Part shown: positions 1 to 10,949 of the stretch, piece after piece | Layout: each line of letters begins with the position of its first letter | Position numbering within the stretch: position 1 is the first letter of the stretch | Origin: Mactra quadrangularis | Taxonomy: Eukaryota; Mollusca; Bivalvia; Venerida; Mactridae | Length of the DNA stretch: 64,000 bases | Reading direction: 5' to 3' | Assembly (NCBI GenBank): GCA_025267735.1 | Contig: CM046297.1 | Span: 21,230,011-21,294,010, forward strand | Notes under the pieces: generated by a model | What the model was told of the DNA's origin: nothing | The model's database searches: none | What the model saw: the letters and a program-made list of their open reading frames with translations, nothing else | Position numbers and translations under genes: made by a program

Positions 1-873
1 CGTCTTTATATATGGCCTATACCACGAGGCAGTTTGTGATCAGTGTGGGTTAAGATTTCAAAACGAACAACTCTCCAGGTAGTTTATTTTTCTTCCACAG
101 CATGTTTTACTGTTTTAATGTTTTAAGTCATATGTAATAACTTATGATCGTTACTATAAAGCATTAAAGTGTGACCATAAACCATTCTCGGTAAGCCAGG
201 GTATAATATTCGTCAACGATAATAACGCATGAGTACCGTGGGTTTCCGCCGATGACCCGATATATTTAAGGCTAACTTCATGCTATAATTTCAAGTTTGT
301 TTTTAAAAGCTACAATTAATAAGACAAATACTCAAAACGTTTACACTTTCCTAAAATGTTTTCTAAATGCTCTCTACAAGAGCTGTAAAACATCTATTTT
401 AAGGTTTCATTACCTCAAAACCTTATTTCAAAATGAACGCTAACAATTGCTAAGAATGTGTAACAATTTTACAAACAAAGAATAAGAAACAAATTTGTTG
501 TTCAATTGTGATTTTTCTTTTCATGCTTGCATTAAACACCTTAATGTTTTGAACTTTTTAAAACCGGGACTGATTTTCCTAAGAAACACTTTGAATCAAA
601 TTGGCTATTTACAGCTGCTTACATATATCTATTGTTTTGGGCATTTTATTTTATTAGCTAGTGTACGCGTTGCCATTTTTCCACAGTATTCGAAAACTTA
701 TCAAAATACATACAAACATAAGCATTTATGTTCAGAAATTTTACGATCAAAGATAAACCAGCATTGGTCAACATTTCTACATTTCCTTACCATGTGCCTC
801 GTAAAAAAAATATTTATATCTATTTATGTACCTCATTTATTCATGTCTATGTGAAATGAGAGAATAAAAGAAT

Positions 874-893
874 TTGTATTGTATTGTATTGTA
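874..893. repeat. (TTGTA)n microsatellite
   Basis: Four tandem copies of a TTGTA unit directly after an AATAAAAG sequence. This looks like the simple-repeat tail of a retroposed copy, but no body could be identified upstream. Confidence 0.8.
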
Positions 894-1670
894 CATGAAT
901 CGCTGGTTTCAGGTTCAAATCGCTTACATTTCCTATATGAGCCTATTGCTTGTCCCTATGGAAACAACAATAGTCAATATTGAAAGAGAACTGGATACTT
1001 TGATAAGTTTCTGCCAGCAGTCGATTTTGAATGTCTGGGTTAAACATAAGCCTATTAGATTAAAAAGAGAATCTAACATCATCCGTTCGCGTTCTCCCTT
1101 TTTTACAATAGACAAGCTAGCAGTTCGGTTGAGGTTTAGTTGACCATAGCTATTACAATATTAATGACGCATACTGCAAACGAATCGCCATGGGTCGTAA
1201 ATAACATACACTTATAAAATAGGAAAATCCGATTTAAATATAGAAATTTCGAAGTTGATTGGTCCACACAAAGGTCATCAAAGCAGGATACCCAGTGTAA
1301 TGTTGTTTTACTACCGCATCAGATGTCCGAGGCATATCTTCCTCGAAGGTTGCGAGGTGTTTTGAATGGTAACAACGGCTACAGATTGTCTGGTTCCCAG
1401 TCGTACTTTGACGGGTAAAAGCACGTCAGGCTACAGCGGATACTTTCGGTTTCATTCATGTTTAATAAAGTATCCGAAATTCTAACGAGACTATTCAACG
1501 TCCGAATTGTGTGCACTTTAAAGACATTGTTTTTTGGTTATTCGTTCAGTATATTTAAGTCCAAAATGAAAAGTACTAAACTCCTTCCAAATTTACCGTC
1601 GTCAGAAAATGATCTTTCAAAATTAAGAAAAAGTAAAAAAAAAGTTTGTAAACTGAAGATAAATTGAAGG

Positions 1671-1737
1671 CGCCACCATTATTGTGCTTTGCCTGACCCG
1701 ATAACAATAGTGGTAAGGGGCAGGTAATATAGACTAC
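1671..1737. repeat. Dispersed repeat, copy 1 (partner at 32823-32896)
   Basis: The segment containing TTTGCCTGACCC, then a CAATAGTGG-like stretch and GGGGCAGGTAAT, recurs in the same order at 32823-32896 with scattered substitutions. It is an interspersed repeat of unknown class; no target duplications were identified. Confidence 0.6.
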
Positions 1738-3164
1738 GGCTACAGACAAGAATACATCAGATACAAACTAAAATGTCACTAGATTTAATGATCGTCTGAT
1801 ATCTGAGATTTTTAATATTATTATCGACATTGCAACAAAACACAGACGTAATTTTATTCTTTGTAGCTGTGTTGTCATGGTAACTTAACAAAGTCTTTAT
1901 ACATGTTGTAAAATGAATGAAATTTCTAGTATTCCAGAAAAAGAGGTGATTTATAAATTGAATGTCATTATCATCTAGTATTAATATATTGAAACAAATC
2001 GTAGAAACGAGATAACTATATTGATTATACGTTAGGATTCTCGACTATTATGTAAAGCAGTTATTTTTTTTTATGACAAATTAGTGACAATTTTATTTCT
2101 TCATAAAAGCGGGGATATTTACTTTTATACTGGTGTGGATAGAACTTTATTATCTTAACGTCACGGACTTTGTATATGATTGCATACTTTAACTGACATT
2201 TTGTTGTTTGAGGGGGGGGGGTGATAACGCCCTTTTTTCAATTCCATGCAGTATTGTCGCATGAAGTGTCGTTTTAAGCTTTTCTCTATGACGATTTGTT
2301 ATTATTTGTTCTTACATGAATCTGTTTGAATAATTATTTATAGGTTGATGCACCCTAGAACCTTGTTTAAACCCCAATGACAGATTTAGCCACCGTCAGT
2401 TCCAGTCTTTGGAAAGTTGTTACCCCCAAAGAGGAGACTACTCTTCCAGAATTGTCACACCCAAAGTTGCGGGTACCCAACTAGTTAAAGTAGAATCATG
2501 AAATCGTTGTAACACCGTAGATAACTGAGTTAAAACGATTGGAAAGGCAGATCCCCAACAAGGGGGAGACTACCTTTCAAAACTTGTCCTGACAAGGGAC
2601 TGTGCATTCAACTCTTCGGGGTCGAACACAAGTTGACTAATTACAGCTTTCACTCTTATCTGAAATATTAAAAACTATTATTTGGCTTATACTATTTTAC
2701 TATGTCACAAGTTTTAAATGTTTCTAGTAAATGCAAATGAACATATTTCATTTTGGAACTTCTATGGAAAAATAAATGTATTTAATATTGTATGAAATTT
2801 CTTTTTATATTTAAAAAACATGTTGTCAAAAGAATGATTTAGATATGAATCACAAAAATAAACGAAATTTGTGTATAGATTATCTCCTCATGTTTATATA
2901 ATTTGCATATAATAGAATTATAAATATAGCCCTTAAGGGCTTCACATGTACTATAAAATGTCTATTTTCCTACATTTTCATATTTGATAAAATGAACAAA
3001 AACTACTTAAATAAGTTTTGTTAATTTCGTAGCATTTGTACATTTTATAATCATAAAAAATACTGTTCGACATTTCAATATGACTATTTAGGGACCGAAA
3101 GTTAGTGAATAAAAGTGTTCTCTTTTCAATACTAATAGGTTTTAACATTCTTACTATAGTAGGA

Positions 3165-3262
3165 CCCAGAATAGCGCAGATGGGAGAGTGGATGGAAATG
3201 AACCAAACCATAGAACATTATAAAAACCTAACATTGGTGGTTCGAATCCAGTCAGGTTCAAA
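3165..3262 (+). repeat. tRNA-like SINE head
   Basis: A tRNA-like promoter pair is visible: AGCGCAGATGGGAGAGTGG resembles an A box, and GGTGGTTCGAATCC is a good B box, followed by a T/A-rich tail. The variable part between the boxes is too long and unpaired for a functional tRNA, so I read it as a degenerate SINE. Confidence 0.55.
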
Positions 3263-3604
3263 TTTTTATTTTTATTATTATTTTTTTAAATTTATATTAA
3301 TCGAATATAATACTATATCATAATGTTTTATAGAGATATATACTTTAAAAATTATTTTAAATGAAAAATATTTTAATTTGTTTTTAAATAACTTTCCTTT
3401 CGGTTGTATTGATTTTTATTGTAGGATTGACTTAACTCTATTCCAATTAATTGAATATTAAAGAAATTACATTTAATGAACTATTTTAAAAGCAAACGTT
3501 CAAGACATGGCGCATATTTGTCATCAAAGAGTTTCATGTAGTATGCCCCTTTATAGTGCTTCTTTGTTACAAATAACGTAACTGCATTGCTGTAAAGGGT
3601 CCGA

Positions 3605-3714
3605 AGGCTTCGGTGTGATTTTTTAAGTTGGGGACATAGAGGCTGGGTCCCTCGATAGGTACAGGGAACACTGTGGCCAGGGACCCAGGGCACATGTGGC
3701 ACCGAAAGCTCCTA
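3605..3714. repeat. Foldback sequence
   Basis: An inner 10-bp perfect inverted repeat (CTGGGTCCCT at 3643-3652 and its complement at 3679-3688) is nested in a weaker outer pair around CTTCGGTG and CACCGAAAG. It could be a small MITE remnant or chance; no function is evident. Confidence 0.4.
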
Positions 3715-6585
3715 AATAATAGCTTTTTAGACTACCAGAATGTCTACAAGTTTACTCATATCAAAGTGTTTGACATCACCTTTGTAGACATTTGACTCGA
3801 TCTGTTGGTGGGGGTTAACAAGACCGTAAAGACCGTATTGCAATATATTGCAATTCATATTGATTTTTGCATGCGAAGCAGAAATCAATGCACACGCATC
3901 GTCTTAATTGGATCAGCATTACACACATACGTATGTGTATTTTCAAGTAATATCTTATCCAAATGTTTGAATGATTTGTGTAAAATGGACAATTTGTTAA
4001 AAATTGCATATTTGAAATAGACTTTCTAGAAGAATCATTCTTTCATTTGACTAAGTTTTAACCTATCATAGCATAACACGATTATTTCAAGTTTTCAAAA
4101 TATTTTGTAAATATTCAAACATTTATTTTCAGATTCGGATAAAAACAATTATTACGGCACATATTCATTTACTACAAAAGCAGGTTCAGAAAAAAACGAA
4201 CCGCTTTAAACCGACATATTTCGTACTGCAATAACATCCGAAAGATCGGTGAGCCGTCCCATCCCAAGTCGCAAATCTTTGCATAGGAAATGCTGGACCG
4301 CGCATTACCCTTACTTAAATGGCTCCAGTCTAGCATAGTCGTATAAGGAAATATCTTTATTAATGACCCTTTTTATTGTTTTTACGCTTTATCATACACT
4401 TCTTTTTCATTGTGTGAGATAATAAGGGTTATCTACAAGGGATTATGGATTTTTAATAAAGAATAGCGAAAATAATATATTTATCTGTTGGTTGCTATTC
4501 GTTATTGAGAGATATCAACAATGAGATCGAATATTTTCTGTGAAACATACTCATTAGGTGCGGTAACAATCAAGACCTGTCGAGATAAAACCGATACCGT
4601 GGTATCACAAAAACAACAAATAATCCATTTATTCAGCTTGTTAAGTAGGCGTGTCTGTTTGATTGGGTGGTATAATACGCACCAACATATAAAGAATAGC
4701 TCGTGCCAATATATTGTTAAGAAAGGCCATTAGGATAGTAGGAAAATCGATTAGGGCATTCATGTTTTATGATGTCATCGATGCTGGACAACACAGACCG
4801 TTGTTGATGTCCATTAAAACTGAAATTATAAGAAAATAGTTCACAGGAAAGGGCGTGGCGGATTGATCACGGTGCTGGATTGGTAATCATAGGATAGTCA
4901 GCTCCATATTGATCCAAATCACATAAAAATATACGTCAGTTGATTTTTACTTGACGTTGAGAGTCAGCGTTGTAAACAATTATTGCCAAGACAGTAACAT
5001 CGTTAAGGGTGGTTACAACATTTAGCGTCAGTGTAGCAACTTTTAGCGTCATTTGCGATGTTATGCGGCATTGCGACTTTTAGCGGCGTTGGCGCTACAC
5101 ACTGAACAGTTTTAATGGAAATGACAGCAATTCAGCTAGTTTTAAGACCATGTCCCAGCATGAGATAAGCACAAATTCTAAATTTATGTTGAATACAAAA
5201 ACCAAAACAAAACTTGTTTACTGTAAGAAAACATAAACTTAGTCGAAAAAAGACAGTTTCTAAGAATTACAAAACTATACATTTCCAGGAAACATGATGT
5301 AGTACTGATGCGAGACGAAAACAATAATGCAACCAAAAGACATCAAGATCACGTTGTGAAGTCAGCAGACGACACTTACATAAATAAAAAATACAGACTA
5401 TATCTTCACACGTGATCCTTATGTCACGAGTTGCATCATAGTGAAAACGTGTATTAAACTATGGAAACAGTCTGTGTCGTCTGCAAAATAAATACTAATC
5501 ATACGATCCAAAGTATGCAAGAATTATTCTCAAATCAGAATTTATTTCACTTCAAGATTTTGTTTGTTCTATATCAAACATGTTTGTAATTCAGCTACAT
5601 GTATATAATAAGCACTTCCTTCAAGCTCGATATTTAAAATCGTTTTTGTTCCAACACTATGTGCTAAGGTTAAGTGTCAATGAAATTTAGTAAAATGAGC
5701 CTGCCGGTGTATATAAAACGTACGGAAATTTAAGTAAAATATACTAAAGACAGTTAAAGTTGACGTACGGTGTAAAATTCAATAAAAACTATTAGAGAAT
5801 TCTATCTGAGGCGATTTTCACACAAATTCTTACGATAAAAAATCATCGTAAGTCGAAAACAGGAACCATTCATAGTGTACTACGTTCATTCGTTGTCCTA
5901 CCAATTCCAAATACGCTTGCGTTTTAGAATGCTGTGTACCCTTCTAAACATCATTTCAGAATTACTTTATTATTTGAAATTAAGAATTTATCAAACTCAT
6001 TTTCGATACTTTTTTGCTCCACTATATCAAAACTATATGATCTCTCGTTGTCTTTATATAATATAAACCGACACTTGCTGTGACGTAGTGCCTACTTGCA
6101 GGATTAAAAACAATAATGGAATTCACATGAATAATGCGGTTTCGTTAATATCATTAGCAGAAACTTTGATACACTTTACACTTTATTCAATGACTTCAGC
6201 ACAGAACAGTGCTTTTAGTCATTAAAAGGATAAATGTACACGGAATGGTATAACAACCATATACATCGTCCCAGTTCCGGTTTTGATTTGATATATTCAT
6301 ACTTTATCACCACTAATTGTGTGTCGTGTTATATGTGGTATAAATTAGGTTAGAACTTCTTTTATGAAAAAAGAAGACGTACGAAAGAATTGACTTTATT
6401 AAGAGGTTTTTACTAAATTAAATTATTGTTAGCCATTCATCAAATATTATCGAATTAGATACAAGAGATCGACAGACGGAGATATATAAGAAGTCTTAAA
6501 AAGTATGAACTGTTTTCTTATAGGGCAAAAAACATCATAATAGTTTAAGAAACCTTGGTAATAAAATAAAATATACTTATAAAGC

Positions 6586-6695
6586 GTTGCTAACGGCAAC
6601 GACATATATATTTGTGGATTGTTGCCATTGACAACATAAGCTTGTGGATCGTTGGTAATGACAACAAATGCCTGTGGAATGTTGTGAATGACAAC
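6586..6695. repeat. Minisatellite next to the Polinton
   Basis: Four units begin at 6586, 6621, 6651 and 6681 (spacing 35, 30, 30). Each carries GTTG followed a few bases later by CAAC, and the units are separated by GTGGAT/GTGGAA-like spacers. A fifth weaker GTTG...CAAC pair occurs near 6783-6800. It ends about 150 bp before the element. Confidence 0.65.
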
Positions 6696-6953
6696 AACAC
6701 ATATTTGAGAAGATTCGTTGTTAATTATATCAAACTGTAATTGAGGACAGTACTATTGCTAATGACAACAAAGTGTACTTGATGTTGTTTGCTAGGCAAC
6801 CAGACAGGAAGTCCAAATTATGTTGATGTAGGATACAGTTTGCTTATATATTGTATGTACAAATGTCATGGTAAATGTTAAAATTAGAAAGCATTGGATT
6901 TGCTAAAATATTAAGTTCAAATACAATTTAAGATGAGATTTTTGAGTAAGTTA

Positions 6954-6959
6954 GTCGTT
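6954..6959. repeat. Target-site duplication, left
   Basis: GTCGTT immediately before the left terminal repeat equals the GTCGTT at 23994-23999. Six bases is the target duplication length typical of Polinton/Maverick integrases. Confidence 0.95.
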
Positions 6960-7181
6960 AGTAGTGTAGGGCGTTAGCGTGGCACCCAAAATTTTTTGAA
7001 AAAACCGTTATGGCACCCAAATTTTTTTGAAAAAACCGTTATGGCACCGAGATTTTAAAGAAAAAATATTTATGGCACCAAAACGAAAAAACGAATTTTG
7101 GGGAGAGAAACAAAATTTGGGAGAGAGAAGAGGTGCCACGCAAAAAGTAAAACTTTTTTGTACCGCCCTGTGTGTTGGTGT
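6960..7181 (+). repeat. Left terminal inverted repeat, 222 bp
   Basis: Read base by base, it matches the reverse complement of 23772-23993 with no mismatch or gap that I can find. It starts AGTAGTGTAGGGCG. Inside, GGCACC-headed units of 31 bp start at 6981, 7012, 7043 and 7074, and an inverted GGTGCCACG occurs at 7131. Short open frames within it are shadows of this repetitive sequence. Confidence 0.97.
6981..7080. repeat. 31-bp tandem subrepeats inside the terminal repeat
   Basis: GGCACC starts at 6981, 7012, 7043 and 7074, exactly 31 bp apart. The first two units are nearly identical, the third is diverged and the fourth partial. The same array exists in inverted order in the right terminus. 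Such iterons could bind the integrase or terminal protein; that is inference. Confidence 0.85.
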
Positions 7182-7212
7182 TGTTCTGTAGTCAAATGTC
7201 AAGTGATCAGAA

Positions 7213-7252
7213 AAAACGGATTGACCTACATTAAAACGGATTGACCTACATT
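7213..7252. repeat. 20-bp tandem duplication with GGATTGACCTACA
   Basis: Two 20-bp units carry GGATTGACCTACA at 7218-7230 and 7238-7250. The same 13-mer occurs twice in opposite orientation at 22260-22272 and 22279-22291, upstream of a TATA box. A shared regulatory or replication-protein site is possible. Confidence 0.7.
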
Positions 7253-7384
7253 AAAACGTATATCCAATGAAAAGCCAGTTTACATATTTTGAGTTTGTTC
7301 GTGTTGGTTTGTGTATGGACTTTGTATTATTAGACTGAATTGTAGATTATGTTTTTATGAATTTTATTGACATGATGAGATTAT

Positions 7385-7421
7385 ATTCTTTCGAAAAAGA
7401 TGGGTGGCCCTGAAAAGGGCC
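7385..7421 (-). terminator. Histone-type 3' end signal of the left Gln-rich gene
   Basis: On the minus strand the sequence reads CAAC, then GGCCCT-TTTC-AGGGCC (7421-7406), then ACCCA, and 12 nt later CGAAAGAAT (7393-7385). The 6-bp stem with a four-base UUUC loop and its flanks match the metazoan replication-dependent histone mRNA stem-loop. The purine-rich block has the position and composition of the histone downstream element recognised by U7 snRNA. It lies 24 nt after the stop codon. Confidence 0.85.
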
Positions 7422-7445
7422 GTTGGTTTATAACTTTAGAGTTAT

Positions 7446-7910
7446 TTAGACATCGCTGGTGCTTTCGGGTTTGATGTCTGGTCTTTCATTCGGTGTGCTG
7501 ACAGTTGCAGGTTCATTGAATTGTTGTCTAGCCCGTTGCTGTAGTTCTTCTAGTTGTCTAGCCTGCTGCTGTAGTTGTTCTTGTCTAGCCTGCTGCTGCT
7601 GTTGTTGTCTAGCCTGCTGGCGTTGTTTTTTAAATTGTCCAAGACAATACTCACAGCCACATTCGTTATTTTGCACACGCTGCATCCACCATTGAAAGTC
7701 TAGATCTTGCTGTCTTTCTACAAGACGACTAGCTCTCTCTTCCTCCTGTCTCATGCTTTCTAATTCCATCACTGCTAAAGCCACATTCTGTTCACGCTTT
7801 TCTTTTTCACAGGTTTGTTGATCCACCCAACGGCGGACACTATACCAAGTTCTAGCTTCTTTAGCTCTCAACATTCTAATTTTTCTAAGTTGGTTCACAA
7901 GGCTGTCCAT
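7446..7910 (-). CDS. Gln/Arg-rich coiled-coil accessory protein
   Basis: A 154-residue protein starting at the ATG at 7910 (the frame is open slightly further upstream but without ATG). The N-terminal two thirds is highly charged and helix-prone, with a small cysteine cluster (CGCEYC) near residue 90. The C-terminal third is a run of QQ/RQ repeats around ARQQ and LEELQQ, consistent with coiled coil. No family is recognised. It is the leftmost gene of the element, has its own TATA box 57 bp upstream, and ends in a histone-type stem-loop, features shared with the small genes at the opposite edge. A structural or nucleic-acid-associated role is only a guess. Confidence 0.75.
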   Translation of the reverse strand: MDSLVNQLRKIRMLRAKEARTWYSVRRWVDQQTCEKEKREQNVALAVMELESMRQEEERASRLVERQQDLDFQWWMQRVQNNECGCEYCLGQFKKQRQQARQQQQQQARQEQLQQQARQLEELQQRARQQFNEPATVSTPNERPDIKPESTSDV

Positions 7911-7966
7911 GATGATCACTGTTCGGTGTCGAAAAGTGGTGTGAAGTGACCTACTTAGAGCGCGAC

Positions 7967-7974
7967 GTTATATA
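7967..7974 (-). promoter_or_regulatory. TATA box for the left edge gene
   Basis: TATATAAC on the minus strand, 57 bp before the ATG at 7910, in a GC-richer local context with several CG dinucleotides. It is well placed for an independent core promoter. Confidence 0.6.
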
Positions 7975-8118
7975 GCGTCAGCGCGAACGTGAGAGAGAGC
8001 ACGTCTTTGGACGTTCGGTCGAGTGATTAATTTGTGTTTGTTGGTAGGTCTTTATGGACTGATTGCCACTTAAGTATTCATACAAATCAACTCAAAATCA
8101 CAACAACTCATCTTTAGG
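7975..8118. other. Spacer between left edge gene promoter and protease 3' UTR
   Basis: No open frame. It holds the upstream part of the left gene's promoter, with GAGAGAGAG and GGACGTTC-like sequences, and the far 3' side of the minus-strand array. Confidence 0.5.
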
Positions 8119-8133
8119 TTTATTATTTTTATT
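8119..8133 (-). terminator. Polyadenylation signals ending the structural gene array
   Basis: Two AATAAA hexamers on the minus strand (8124-8119 and 8133-8128) lie about 110 bp after the protease stop. They are the first canonical signals downstream of the long gene run that begins at the ATPase. Confidence 0.6.
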
Positions 8134-8238
8134 TTATAACATCAAACAAGATAGAACACATGTAACAGATACATAGAACAAGAAATAAAGCAAAAAAACA
8201 GAGATGAAACACAACAACAACATATTATTTACAACCAT

Positions 8239-8817
8239 CTATCCATAATACCAACCAAAATGAACTCTGTTTCTACATCGCATTATCTCATGAAACCAGT
8301 CCTTATCGTAACTGCCTACTTCACAACAACATATTTGTCCTGTTTTATTCAATTGATAGGCTTGATTATAATAGCTCCAGTAATGTTGAGCAAACCAATC
8401 GCGAACATACACATCGTTTTTATCAAATCTCATGTCAAATCGTGTTTGAATCACTTCATTTAAATCACAACCACGAGATAAAAAGTCTAAAGCAAAAATA
8501 CAATATAATCCACACACGGGTTTAAAAACACCTTGTAGTCTAACTTTATTCCAATAGTAAATTTTGAAATGTCTCTTTAAGAAACATAGAATATCACCCA
8601 ACGGTGGAAGTCCGTACGAATCAAAGTAAATAGCTGTAGATCCTTTCAGGTAGATAGCAACCCAATGTTCACCAGGTTGATCTGAATTATGTGTATTCAC
8701 GATGAAAGCTCTCACACCATTCTCTAGAGATAATTCATCTTTAGCACATACACGTCCATGTAATGTTTTTAATAAGGGTGAATGGTCCAACACATATTGA
8801 AGTTCATTAGTCTCCAT
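8239..8817 (-). CDS. Adenain-like cysteine protease (maturation protease)
   Basis: 192 residues, the usual size for the Polinton/adenovirus protease of the C48/C5 (Ulp1-like) fold. The catalytic set is visible in order: His51 in GEHWVAIYL, Asp66 in YFDSYG, Gln95 in LQGVF and Cys102 in PVCGLYC. In virions of this lineage the enzyme cleaves capsid and core precursors at Gly-Gly type sites. The ATG at 8817 overlaps the end of the upstream Cys-rich gene by 11 nt. It is the last gene of the long minus-strand run and is followed by canonical AATAAA signals. All catalytic positions are intact, so I expect it to be active. Confidence 0.93.
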   Translation of the reverse strand: METNELQYVLDHSPLLKTLHGRVCAKDELSLENGVRAFIVNTHNSDQPGEHWVAIYLKGSTAIYFDSYGLPPLGDILCFLKRHFKIYYWNKVRLQGVFKPVCGLYCIFALDFLSRGCDLNEVIQTRFDMRFDKNDVYVRDWFAQHYWSYYNQAYQLNKTGQICCCEVGSYDKDWFHEIMRCRNRVHFGWYYG

Positions 8818-9283
8818 AACACCACACTTTCTTCACACGTTCTGACCATAAAGTCACCCAGTCACAAGATAATTCTGACCGATGGCTTTCAAATTCAGAT
8901 ACAAACTGAACCCACAAACGTCGGGCATCTCCCTTTTCTTCTTTGGATAAAGAATGAAGATGAGGATACCATTTTTCTAGCACTCTGTAAATGTTTAATT
9001 CAAGTAGAGCTTTTTCAATATACAGATCTGTCCATTCATCTGTTGTAGAATACAAGCATAACGGATGGTTGATCTGACTTGGGTGATCTACAATGCACCC
9101 GTAGCAATCCTCTTTCACTTTTTGATATATCAATGATTGTAATTCTTCTACGACATGATGATTTAAATTGTCCTTTAAAAACTCAGTCCGTGAACTTTCA
9201 CAACACGGAAAAGTAAACAGTTCTATTTCAAATTGTTGTCCTTCACTGATTTCAATTTCATCACACATCATGTCTTCACTCAT
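8807..9283 (-). CDS. Conserved-position Cys-rich unknown protein
   Basis: 158 residues from the ATG at 9283 (MSED...), 2 nt after the capsid gene's stop; an upstream TTG in frame is a less likely start. The protein is acidic, with nine or so cysteines (CC near residue 29, CYGC near 60) and aromatic-rich C-terminal helices. I recognise no family. Its place between the major capsid protein and the protease, inside a run of virion genes, suggests a virion or assembly role, but that is inference. Confidence 0.75.
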   Translation of the reverse strand: MSEDMMCDEIEISEGQQFEIELFTFPCCESSRTEFLKDNLNHHVVEELQSLIYQKVKEDCYGCIVDHPSQINHPLCLYSTTDEWTDLYIEKALLELNIYRVLEKWYPHLHSLSKEEKGDARRLWVQFVSEFESHRSELSCDWVTLWSERVKKVWCYGD

Positions 9284-9285
9284 CT

Positions 9286-10584
9286 TCAATAGTCTAGTAT
9301 TACTTCTCTGTACGAATTGATTTCAATCTGATTGTCGTACTCAGCATACACAATAACGTTGATAGCTGCATCAAGGGCTCGAGAGAAATGAAACTCTAAA
9401 CGTAGATTTCCTGTCTTTATAGGATGAAGCTGTCCTTCTTCTGCACCTTGATCCGCCGTCAAATCTATACCCCACAGTGTATAGCCGTTTCTGTAATCGT
9501 TCAAACTAATACCCATGGATCTATTGACTCCAAGGGAGCCCGTGGCTTGATACAAGGACATGTAGGAACGTAAACATTCTCCGCTCGCAAAGTTGGGTTG
9601 AAAGGGTTTGTTGTGTATACTTTTACCATCAATACTGACTTCCAGTTGATTCAAGTTAAAATGTTGGAAATTGAAAGGGTTTCTTTCAGGATCTCCATTC
9701 ATATCTCCATTGCTCACCATACCAATGATCAATCGTTTTGGCAGTTGTCCTTGAAAAAGATGATCTTCAATCTTGGATCGTTGACCTCCAGGAATCGTGA
9801 ATGTTTTGACTTCAGCTCGTTTGATCGGAATTTTCATATTATGTTGAGCAATCTGCTGATTGAGCTGTGTAGCTACGATGGGTAGTAAATCCACGGTTCG
9901 CACATTGAATCCAGCTTGTGTAAACTGAACTTTGCCAGCAGATGTGCCAATCAAACAAAAGTTGGCTGAAGCTCTGTTTAAGCGTAAACGTATTTCAACA
10001 CCATTGGGAATATATTTTTCTTGCATGACCAAATCTAAATGAAGTCGTCCACAGAGTTCTAACGTACGACTTTGATGTATCTGTAGTCTTCGGTGAACAT
10101 AACCTTTGTTTTCTCCATCATGTACTCGGGTATTCATCTGGCCTGCCGTATCTTCAGCCCATAGCTCCAATCCTTGTAATTGAGTTTGTTTACATCCTTT
10201 GGTGTAGGAAAGTAAGTTTTCAATGTACGCGCGATACGCATACGTATCGGCATTACTGGTAATCAGTTTATTGTTCAAGTAGACATCAATACTGCTGAAT
10301 AAACTGTGAAAGAAATTGTTGACAGGAGCCACTTCTGCATCATTGGCTAAATTATCTCCATTTTCTTGCACCACTTTGACTTTTAAATACAAGTACGATT
10401 GATTTAAATCTGTCCACTTTTCTGTCTGCGCAGGAATCACAAATTCAATAGGTGCATTGTTATCCAAAGTAGATATAGGGTAATGTTCAGTCCATTGACC
10501 CTCTTGCATGGCTGTCATGGTGGGTGGAACAAATCCTACATCCAATTCTGTCTTACTGCATTCGCATGAACCGTGTTGCATCAT
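9286..10584 (-). CDS. Major capsid protein, double jelly-roll
   Basis: 432 residues. The C-terminal signature, with GNLRLEFHFSRAL followed by NVIVYAEYDNQIEI and a final VILDY, is the pattern I know from Polinton major capsid proteins often labelled F54H12.2-like. The length and mostly beta character fit two fused jelly rolls forming pseudo-hexameric capsomers of an icosahedral particle. The N-terminus opens with a short Cys-containing stretch before the first beta-rich region. The first ATG (10584) overlaps the preceding gene's stop in an ATGA; a second ATG follows at once. No frameshift or stop is present. Confidence 0.88.
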   Translation of the reverse strand: MMQHGSCECSKTELDVGFVPPTMTAMQEGQWTEHYPISTLDNNAPIEFVIPAQTEKWTDLNQSYLYLKVKVVQENGDNLANDAEVAPVNNFFHSLFSSIDVYLNNKLITSNADTYAYRAYIENLLSYTKGCKQTQLQGLELWAEDTAGQMNTRVHDGENKGYVHRRLQIHQSRTLELCGRLHLDLVMQEKYIPNGVEIRLRLNRASANFCLIGTSAGKVQFTQAGFNVRTVDLLPIVATQLNQQIAQHNMKIPIKRAEVKTFTIPGGQRSKIEDHLFQGQLPKRLIIGMVSNGDMNGDPERNPFNFQHFNLNQLEVSIDGKSIHNKPFQPNFASGECLRSYMSLYQATGSLGVNRSMGISLNDYRNGYTLWGIDLTADQGAEEGQLHPIKTGNLRLEFHFSRALDAAINVIVYAEYDNQIEINSYREVILDY

Positions 10585-10949
10585 TTTTGATCAAATATGT
10601 CGTGAGGTCTTGACTTCTTGACACTTGAACGTCTAGGTTTAGAATGAACTCTTTTCTTTGGGTGTGTGGGTTTTGTACGTTTGGCAGGAACAACAGCTTT
10701 GAGTAATTGTTCACCCATGTTTTTAAGCATGTTAGCCCCACGTTTTCTCACCACTTCTTTAGGTTTGGAGCCTGTCATTAAATCTTGCACAGCCCCTTTT
10801 CCTTGACGAACCGCTTCATGTTTTAACGTTTTCATTCCAGTTTTGAACAAGGGTTGTAGTAGAGGCATGACATTTTTCATAGCTTTTTTAAACACGGATC
10901 CTAAACCATGTCCATATTGACGAGCTTGACCTTTGTAAATGGGTATCAT
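10581..10949 (-). CDS. Small basic core-like / capsid-associated protein
   Basis: 122 residues. The N-terminus has the GHGLGSVFKKAM-type amphipathic segment often seen in Polinton and adintovirus small capsid-associated proteins. The C-terminus is strongly basic with clustered Lys/Arg and Pro (KRTKPTHPKKR region), which fits DNA condensation or nuclear localisation. It starts and ends in ATGA overlaps with its neighbours, the penton-like and major capsid genes. An adenovirus pX/pVI-like role is a comparison by character, not a demonstrated homology. Confidence 0.75.
   Translation of the reverse strand: MIPIYKGQARQYGHGLGSVFKKAMKNVMPLLQPLFKTGMKTLKHEAVRQGKGAVQDLMTGSKPKEVVRKRGANMLKNMGEQLLKAVVPAKRTKPTHPKKRVHSKPRRSSVKKSRPHDIFDQK

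Larger units (their letters stand above)
1..6953. other. Left host flank, no recognisable gene
   Basis: AT-rich DNA with only short, compositionally biased open frames. No conserved protein, splice-bounded exon series or RNA gene was recognised. It contains a pentanucleotide repeat, a tRNA-like SINE fragment, a foldback sequence, one member of a dispersed repeat pair (about 1671-1737) and a minisatellite next to the Polinton, each listed separately. A poly-G run lies at about 2212-2221. Unannotated host exons cannot be excluded by eye. Confidence 0.6.
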